Source: Ascaphus truei | Taxonomy: Eukaryota; Chordata; Amphibia; Anura; Ascaphidae | Direction: 5' to 3' | Length of the DNA stretch: 64,000 bases | Assembly (NCBI GenBank): GCA_036426205.1 | Contig: CM071568.1 | Span: 38,224,417 to 38,288,416, forward strand | Part shown: positions 57,245 through 64,000 of the stretch, in pieces | How the letters are laid out: every line of letters starts with the position of its first letter | Position numbering within the stretch: the first letter of the stretch is position 1 | The notes under the pieces: model-generated | The model's database searches: none | Seen by the model: the letters and a program-made list of their open reading frames with translations, nothing else | What the model was told of the DNA's origin: nothing | Made by a program: the position numbers and the translations under genes

Positions 57245-57545
57245 TTGAGCATTGTCATTCTTCGGGAAAACCATCACGACCGCTATGAATCCTGGTTATT
57301 GCTGTCAGCTGTATTCCTTATATTGATAAGTGTGCTCGCGCTGAACTTTCTCATTCGTGCCATGTACTGTGCCATCATCTTATCCTCACTAAAGCGGCAA
57401 GTGTGTGGTCGGTTTTGCCCGCCACCCTCCCTTCCCCTCTCTGATGACGTGTACAGAAGGTAATACGTATAAAAACCATGATTGTGTTATATGTGATCTA
57501 CTCTTTGATAAAGTGCTACCCAGTGTGAAACGCATTAGAGAGACC
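57245..57545 (+). mobile_element. PLE terminal-repeat-like sequence
   Basis: GATGACGTGTACAGAAGG, then TATAAAAA at 57468, then a hammerhead-like segment 57501-57540 (TTTGATAAAGTG, loop, GTGTGAAACGCATTAG). The TATA-then-hammerhead order matches 22781-22852. A 72-codon frame (57245-57463) with a hydrophobic stretch is probably chance. Confidence 0.45.
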
Positions 57546-58379
57546 CTGTGTTCCTCCATTTTTTATTCTGTGCCAATAAAAAAACTTTACTTTCCAAGTT
57601 ATGCTCCTCAGCCCAATTTTGTTTATTCAACTGAGCACTACCATTCCTATTATTTTTGCACTTTGTTACCTCTTTGGCAAGCAAAACGCCATCACCTACC
57701 CTCAGTAGCTGACAAGTTTGTGAGTATCCTTTTAAATCAAGCTTATCTTTTGAGACTTGTGTTGGGCTGCTCATTTGATGTTCTTTCAAGGTGGGCTCCT
57801 TTGGCCAGCTAAGTAGATCTCCGGGGCCCCGCATCCCATTGGTATCTACGGTCTAATCTTGCACCATGCGTGGTCCCTGCCAGACACCTAGGCAACCCCA
57901 GATTTTCTTATACATTACCACACTGGATTAATTAAAAGAGTGCATGACGCACGACACATGCCATAACTAATCTCAAGGCTTGCTGTAGAAAGAGGGAGGT
58001 TTTTCTACTATTATGGAATTTTGTTTGTTGATGAACATTCATTTTTCAATATTATTAGATCACATTTATGTGGATCTTGTCAGGCACCAACCATGGATTG
58101 ACTTCATCCAACTTTGTATGATCGTTAATACTATAAAATGCTGTACTAAGTCTATTTTTTATCGGATCCGATAAAAAGTGTGTATTTTTTTGGCGGTGCA
58201 ATGTTCATGTATTGCACTATAAAAACAGCACACTTATTTTAGTGATAATACAGCATTTTTAGGTTACTGCATCTGCAATATACTGCAATATACTATATCT
58301 GCAATTTGTGAGGGACTGAATCTGAGGCATTTATGGGAGATCAGAGAAGAGTTCTAAACTGAGAAACAGTCTCCCATCA
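57546..58379. other. Unrecognised non-coding DNA
   Basis: Possibly the continuation of the PLE at first. No RT motif. ATCGGATCCGAT at 58161 is a perfect 12 bp palindrome. Confidence 0.35.
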
Positions 58380-58545
58380 CAACACTTAGATTGTAAGTTC
58401 TCTTGGGCAGGGATTTCCTTTCCTTTCTTATTATCTGACTTTGCTGAGCTTATTGTATTATTATAATTCCCTGTACTGTATTGTCTTTGGAAAGCGCTGA
58501 GTACACTGTTGGTGCTATATAAATAAAGATTTACATATATACATA
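58380..58545 (+). mobile_element. CR1/L2-like LINE 3' tail
   Basis: TTGTAAGTTCTCTTGGGCAG, then GGAAAGCGCTGAGTACACTG, then TTGGTGCTATATAAATAAAG. This is the common frog LINE tail. Confidence 0.7.
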
Positions 58546-59257
58546 TGTAGCATAGCCTCCGGTCGCTACTCTCTTGTTGGGCCCCCACAGTGTAAGTCCT
58601 GGTAAGTACAGGCATTGTGAGGGGTTAATTCTTTCATGAGGGCCTTGCTTGCTATTGCAGCTTGGATGCAGTGTTACTGTATTCAGGGGCGGGCCTAGCA
58701 ACAACCAGAAAGTGTCAATCCTGGGAAGGATACTGGTTGGGTCATATGCAATTATGTGATGCCATGCAGTATCAGCCTTGTTATGGGGCAGGGTTATAAG
58801 CCATCTCCCAGGGTATATACTGGCAATCTCCCAGAAGTTGGGGTCTTCCCTCCCCCATGTGGAGTGGGCAACAGCTACCCTGTATCCCAGTAGGGGATAC
58901 AGGAGGAGATCAGGAGGGAGCCTATATATGGGAGCCTTAAAGTGACCTTCATGGGATTAGGAAGAACTGTAACTTTTGGCTCTGATGACAATAAAGAATC
59001 TGGAACCATCTAGCAGTGTGGCTTTTTGTCTGGACCATACAAGAGTGTCAGCATGGACCATCCTGGGCCTCCAGGATCCTCGCAGACTGGAAGCGCTGAC
59101 AATTGAGAAAGAAGCACCCTGAAAGCCAGTCCTGATCTCCCCACACCACCGAGGAGCAACTGAGAGTCTCCTGGATTACCAACTGATATGCACGTCACCA
59201 GGAATACACAGGTAGCGGCCCAAATCTCACATAGGATGGGGGTAAAGGTGCTACAGA
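58546..59257. other. Unrecognised; possibly LTR-related
   Basis: TGTAGCATAGCCTCC at 58545 and GGTGCTACA ending near 59255 suggest TGTAGC...CTACA ends of a roughly 710 bp solo LTR. No target duplication was checked. Confidence 0.4.
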
Positions 59258-59259
59258 TA

Positions 59260-59619
59260 CACTACCGACACGCTTTATCACTCTGCGGCCAGATCCGCAA
59301 GCCGGGAGATTTCCCGGCTTGCTAGTGGCCGCCCCTCGGCGTGCCGCGCGTCATAGACGCGCGGTCACGCGTCTTCGGGAGCGTGCGCCCCCTGCACGCG
59401 CGTCCAGGGGCTCCCCGAGGGAGCCCTGGTGTCCCGCGATCGCGGGACAGCGGCAGGGGGTTCCGGGGGACCCGGCGGACCCGGCAGCGGTAGGGAGAGC
59501 GCCCCGATCGGAGGGCGCTCTTCCGCTGCTTCGGCGCGCGCCCGTCACTCTCGGGCGCGCGCCAGGCTACTGCTGCGGCCAAGAACGGGCAAATGCTCGA
59601 ATAAACTTGGCCGCAGCAG
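59260..59619. mobile_element. GC-rich mariner-type MITE built of seven hairpins
   Basis: Flanked by TA (59258-59259, 59620-59621). Starts CACTACCGACACGCTTTAT and ends CTTGGCCGCAGCAG, related to family C ends. Hairpins are at 59285-59332, 59344-59364, 59404-59429, 59431-59448, 59497-59520, 59533-59563 and 59568-59621 (which includes the right TA). Confidence 0.75.
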
Positions 59620-59621
59620 TA

Positions 59622-60430
59622 CATAGAGCCTGCAAGGACGTACACAAACCCTGCATGTGACTCCATACACTCGGCACCCAGATCCCCTACAACACACCTG
59701 AACTTGCACCAAACTATGAAAACAGCCCCTTCCAAGATCAAAAGAAAATGAAGTATTTCCTTGGGGTGTAGAAACAAACATTTGGGTATTACACAAATAT
59801 GACATTGTACATTACAATAAGACAGGCATGCTAATGATGGGTTTAAGATGGAAATATGTTTTGAAGCATTTGGAAAAGCAATTTGTTCCAGTGTTTGTGC
59901 TTTAAGTGTACATAGAAAAAATCTAAAGCATAAGTGGCCCCTTATCTGATCATAGTCAATGATCATGTGCTTCTTGTGAACTATACTGTCACTGGTAAGT
60001 CACACCCTCTAGGAGTACTGTATATGTCTTATGTGATATGTAACAGCAGATATTTATGAATTACCCATGCTTTCAAACTAGGTAAAGGAATGGTTGTCTA
60101 TGTACTGTAGCTTTTGTACACACTGAATTATAATTTTCTGTGGAAAGGCTTTAAGCTTTTTTTATGTAGAGTATGAGTTCTCGTAGGCTGACCAGGCTTC
60201 ATATAATTTGGTGGCTAGACATATAGTAAATAATTAACAATGTCCCAAATACTTTATCAAATAAATATAGCAAGTAATGATGGGAAATAAATATAGAGAG
60301 TTATTTTGAACTAAAAGCTTTATAGGAAATGTTCTGGAGCAACCCTGCTCAAAGTTCTACTTTTATACAGTATGAGTACAGATGTGTGAAATTGACAAAT
60401 ATTAGACATTCCTTGCTTGCAAAACCATCA
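59622..60430. other. No feature recognised
   Basis: No long frame and no repeat. Confidence 0.45.
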
Positions 60431-60431
60431 A

Positions 60432-60465
60432 CGAGAGAGAGAGAGAGCGAGAGCGAGAGAGCGAG

Positions 60466-60538
<73 letters not shown>
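60432..60538. repeat. (GA)n microsatellite
   Basis: GAGAGA with occasional GAGCGA. Confidence 0.95.
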
Positions 60539-61797
60539 TGGGGGGCATTGAAACTGGAACTACTGACAACTTTCAATCATTTCTACTGTATAACCTCATT
60601 CATACCTCATTGGTCAATGTGGTAAATTATGTATGACACAACTACAAATACACAATCTTACTTCATTAAACTGATTGTCTCAGTGGGTGAAAATAGTGCT
60701 AGGTATAGTCATATTGTTTTAAGGAAATATTTTGGTATTTCTCATTGTTTACTAAGACATTGTCAAAAACATTTTACCATTTTAATATAATGCTTAATAG
60801 AAATTACAATAATTCCATTACTCCTATTTAAGTGACTAATGGAACATTGGGTTGCCATATGATATAAACTGGCTTAGGTAGGATGCCAGGAAACATTAAT
60901 AAACTGCATAACTAATATAAGTTAAAGTGAAGTTTAATTCATTTCCCTGACAGGCAATTATTCTGTTTCTCTTTACTGGGATTATTTTTATAGCAGCTCA
61001 TGGATTTTTGGCCTAATCATTTTTGTTATTATGAATTGGGATCGCATACTGTATGTTTCTTGCTGATATTATGTATACTGCCTGAAGTCTCTGTGTGTAC
61101 TGATATGTACCTTATAACAAGATAGCATTTAGAAACAAATCAGAAAAAGATTTTAAAACCATATATAATATAATTTAATAGCTTTACATACTGTAGAATA
61201 ATCACATTTGATAGCAGGTAACATGCACTTGTTAAATCTATTCTGCCCATTTTTCTATCTGCTGTAAAACCCCAGGATCAATTTGATAACTGGCTTTCTT
61301 TCATACTGTATATAGGGTAGCATCACTATGTCTATCCCAAGCACACTTGAATTCCTTACAGTATTAGCACCTATGTTGAGAGTCTAGTTCATAAATCCAC
61401 CACCTTTTAACTGAAGAAGTACTTCCTCACTTTTCCCCTTATTCTGAAGGTTTAGAGTTCTTGTTTTAGCACTTCTGTTCCTCTGAAAAATGCTTCCCTC
61501 TTGTACAGTACTTGTTTGAAACACTTTATGTACAGTATTTGCGAGTTTAAATCTAATCCCCACACTTGCTTCTATACACTAAGCTTTACATACAGTATCA
61601 CGGTCCCTTAGACTTTTCTGATATGTCCTATAATCAAGGACAATTTTAGTAGCGCTTTTTTGTTTGATGTCCTTGTGGAGATATGGTCTCCAGTACTGAA
61701 CACAGTACTCTTGGGGAATATTTTAGTATCTACAAATCCCCTGTCACCCTCCTCATCTCTCCTTTCCTCCTGTGCCCTTTGGAATGCACGCTCCCTT
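60539..61797. other. AT-rich, no feature recognised
   Basis: Scattered TACTGTA motifs. No long frame. Confidence 0.45.
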
Positions 61798-64000
61798 TCT
61801 TTTTTTTTTTTAACAAACAATTTTATTGGTTTTCATGGAGGGTTACAGGCAACAATCCAATACATTTACACGAGGTGTGTTTGCAACCATTTGTACATAC
61901 ATTGAGGCGGGCAATCTTACGAAGCCTAGACAAGGAAGTTCTGCAGAAATAAACAGTAACTCCTCCTTATTTTAAAGAAGAAATATTAGGATAGTGTCGA
62001 GCAGGTAGAGAAAGAGAAAAAGAAAGGGGTGAAGAGGAGGGGGGGAGTGTGAGGGGGGGGGAAGGCGCGATGATCTGGAGATGCAGTGTTTTAATCTTAA
62101 TTGTGGCATAAGTCCCAGACCTTGTTAAACGGTCTAGGCTCTGGTTCAGGAGGGCTGACAAGTATTCCATTGATTTAACCGTGTGTGGGGGGGGGTAGGG
62201 GGGGGGGGGGTCGTTTGTTTCGCGGAGAACCATGGCGGCTGTGTTTGGGACGTTTTTATTTGTTTTCCAATTGGCTGTTAGCGAGCAGCGAGCTGCTGTG
62301 AGCAAGTGTGAGATTAGTTTTCTCTTAGGAGCTGAGGCTGAGTCAGTTGGTTTCGCTAGTAGGAACACCAGGGGGTCCAGAGGTATCTCCTCACTCGCTA
62401 TTTCCTCCGCCATAGAGCGGATCATATTCCAGAAAATCTGGACCCTAGGGCAGGTCCATAGTATATGTGCCAGATCTCCACCCTGACCACACCCTCTCCA
62501 ACACATATCTGGTTGGTCAGGGAAGATCCGGCTTAGCCTTCTCGGGGACAGGTACCAATGAAATAGAATTTTGTATATATTCTCTTTGGTAGTAGTGCAA
62601 ATGGATGTTTTGGCTGCAGCTTCCCAAATGTCCTCCCAGTCATCTCTATCTATGTCTATGTTTAGGTCCTCAGCCCATTTCAACATATAGTTGTGGTTGG
62701 CGGGTATCAGGGAACGTGCTAGTCCCAGGTAGATTCCCGAGATGAAACCTCTTTGGTCAGTTCCCACAGCACATTTTTTTTTGAAGGTCGAGAGGCTTTC
62801 AAATTTGGACCTGTGGGACGCCACTTGGAGGAAATGTCTGATCTGGAGGAATCCATATAAGGGAAGTTTTACCAAGGGGTGTCTGTCCTGTAACTCCAAG
62901 AATGACATCAGAGACCCCTTGTTGAGTAAGTCCGATGCTGTCTTTATACCCGATTCACGGAATTGCTTAAAGTCCCTGGGGACACAACCCGGGGGAAAAT
63001 CTGGATTATCGAATATAGGTATAAGGGGTGAGGGGGAGGATGTCAATCCATGTCTGTCCTTTGCTTGTGACCAAATTTTCCACGTACATCTGATGGCTCC
63101 CAGGCCTTTTTCGCCCGGTATTATCTTTCCACCCCCCTGGGACCAAAGTAGTGCTCCAAGGGATAGGGGAGCCACGTATCAGGCCTCAATCTCCAACCAG
63201 CCACAGGACGCTGGGTCGTTATTCCATACCACCGTTTGTTTTAAGTGGGATGCTTTGTAGTATTTGATTATATCTGGTACACCTAGGCCTCCGCACTCCT
63301 TTGGGGCAAGCATTACCGTTCGCACCACTCGCGGCCTTTTATTTTTCCATATAAATTGGAAGATGCTGTTTTGGATATTTTTGATGTCTGCCAGCGGCAC
63401 ACAGACCGGGATAGTCTGGAAGAAATACAGCAGTCTGGGGAGGATATTCATCTTAACTGATGCTACCCTACCGAGCCACGAAATATGGTATTTGTTCCAT
63501 CTCTGGAGATCTTGTTTAATTTTTGTAAATAAAGGGGGAAAGTTGCAATTTACAAAGCTGTGTATGAGTTGGCTTTTCTGACTCCCAAGTATTTTATATT
63601 TGTGGAGCTCCACTTGTAACTAAAGTTGAGCTTCATTAGTTTTACTTCTTGGGTGGTCAGGGAAAGATTCAGGGCTTCTGATTTATCGCTGTTGATTTTG
63701 TACCTCGAGATCCGGCCGAATCTCGCCAACTCAGACTGAATGTTAGGAAGGGTCGTCATGGGGGATGTCAGAGACAGGATAACGTCATCCGCGAACAGTG
63801 AAATGTTGTATTCTCTGTTCTTGATGGAAACCCCCCTTATATCTTGACTTTGTCTAATTGTTGCTGCCAGGGGTTCGATTGATAGTGCGAAAAGGAGTGG
63901 GGATAGAGGGCACCCTTGTCTGGTACCGTTCTTAATTTTTATGGGGACCGAGTTTCCTCCTGGGAGTTTGACAAAAGCCGATGGGTTCTTATATAGGGCC
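61798..64000 (-). mobile_element. L1-clade LINE, 3' part, runs off the window
   Basis: A poly(T) at 61798-61810 on the plus strand marks the poly(A) tail. The 3' UTR and the ORF2 C-terminus follow on the minus strand, and the RT domain reaches the window edge. Confidence 0.85.
62060..64000 (-). pseudogene. L1 ORF2, RT domain to C-terminus, two breaks
   Basis: From the window edge the minus strand reads KIKNGTRQGCPLSPLLFALS, then an intact FADDVILSL (codons 63784-63795), LARFGRISRYKINSDKSEAL and WSSTNIKYLG. A one-base frameshift near 63590 leads into 63179-63613 (KMNILPRLLYFFQTIP). A single TGA at 63176 separates this from 61967-63175, whose C-terminus has the Cys/His motif MCWRGCGQGGDLAHILWTCP that is damaged in the other L1. 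The frame runs past the family's usual end, so the true stop is uncertain. The active site is preserved, unlike the copy at 9060. Confidence 0.85.

Noticed and set aside
57245..57463. 72-codon frame with a hydrophobic segment as a membrane protein
   Set aside because: It lies in the promoter-like part of a PLE terminal repeat, and nothing else supports a gene.
60329..60625. Arg/Glu-rich frame
   Set aside because: Translation of the (GA)n repeat.
1..64000. CRISPR arrays, bacterial operons, rRNA or tRNA genes
   Set aside because: Spliced genes, LINEs and MITEs show a vertebrate nuclear genome. I saw no tRNA A/B-box pattern, and tandem repeats lack regular spacer structure.

Overview
This window is vertebrate nuclear DNA with a very high transposon load. 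It has no operons and no recognisable complete host gene. The mix of elements is typical of an amphibian, most likely a frog: L1-clade LINEs with ORF1 and ORF2, CR1/Rex1-like LINE tails, a Penelope-like element (PLE), LTR elements with TGTAAC/CTACA ends, Tc1/mariner and Harbinger-like MITEs, and many foldback palindromes. The species cannot be fixed from the sequence.

Layout. 1-5230 is an indel-riddled second copy of the L1 locus at 6.5-11.4 kb. 5231-6193 is a near-perfect 0.96 kb foldback with a hammerhead-ribozyme-like core at its centre. 6281-13615 is a foldback MITE followed by a nearly full-length L1, itself split by a 393 bp mariner MITE. 13.6-16.8 kb holds palindromic repeats and unremarkable DNA. 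16.8-19.1 kb is a CR1-like LINE tail invaded by a 1.65 kb LTR. 20.1-24.4 kb is a cluster of foldback MITEs plus a PLE fragment. 24.4-27.3 kb holds nested palindromes and G-rich minisatellite. 27.3-36.65 kb is a 2 kb tandem duplication, and its second unit carries a 5.25 kb LTR retrotransposon on the minus strand. 36.7-40.9 kb is mostly unrecognised DNA with one possible host exon. 40.9-49.3 kb holds LTRs, TG-rich satellite with matching hairpins, and a Rex1/CR1-like LINE.

The most interesting segment is 49.3-54.1 kb. A 420-codon intact ORF on the minus strand (low-complexity repeats, coiled coil, BEN-like C-terminus) lies head to head with a five-exon Tc1/mariner-type transposase gene on the plus strand. 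All four introns are GT-AG and phase-compatible, and the assembled reading frame keeps a D, D, E triad. The 309 bp between the two start codons carries TATA-like boxes pointing both ways. This looks like a two-gene mobile element or a co-opted pair.

54.7-57.1 kb is nested tandem repeats. 57.2-57.5 kb is a second PLE-like terminal repeat. 59260-59619 is a GC-rich mariner MITE made of seven consecutive hairpins. 61.8 kb to the window end is a third L1, on the minus strand. Single-base indels between repeat copies are common in places, above all at 1-5230, and look like unpolished long-read sequence. Reading-frame damage there should not be taken as biology until reads are checked.
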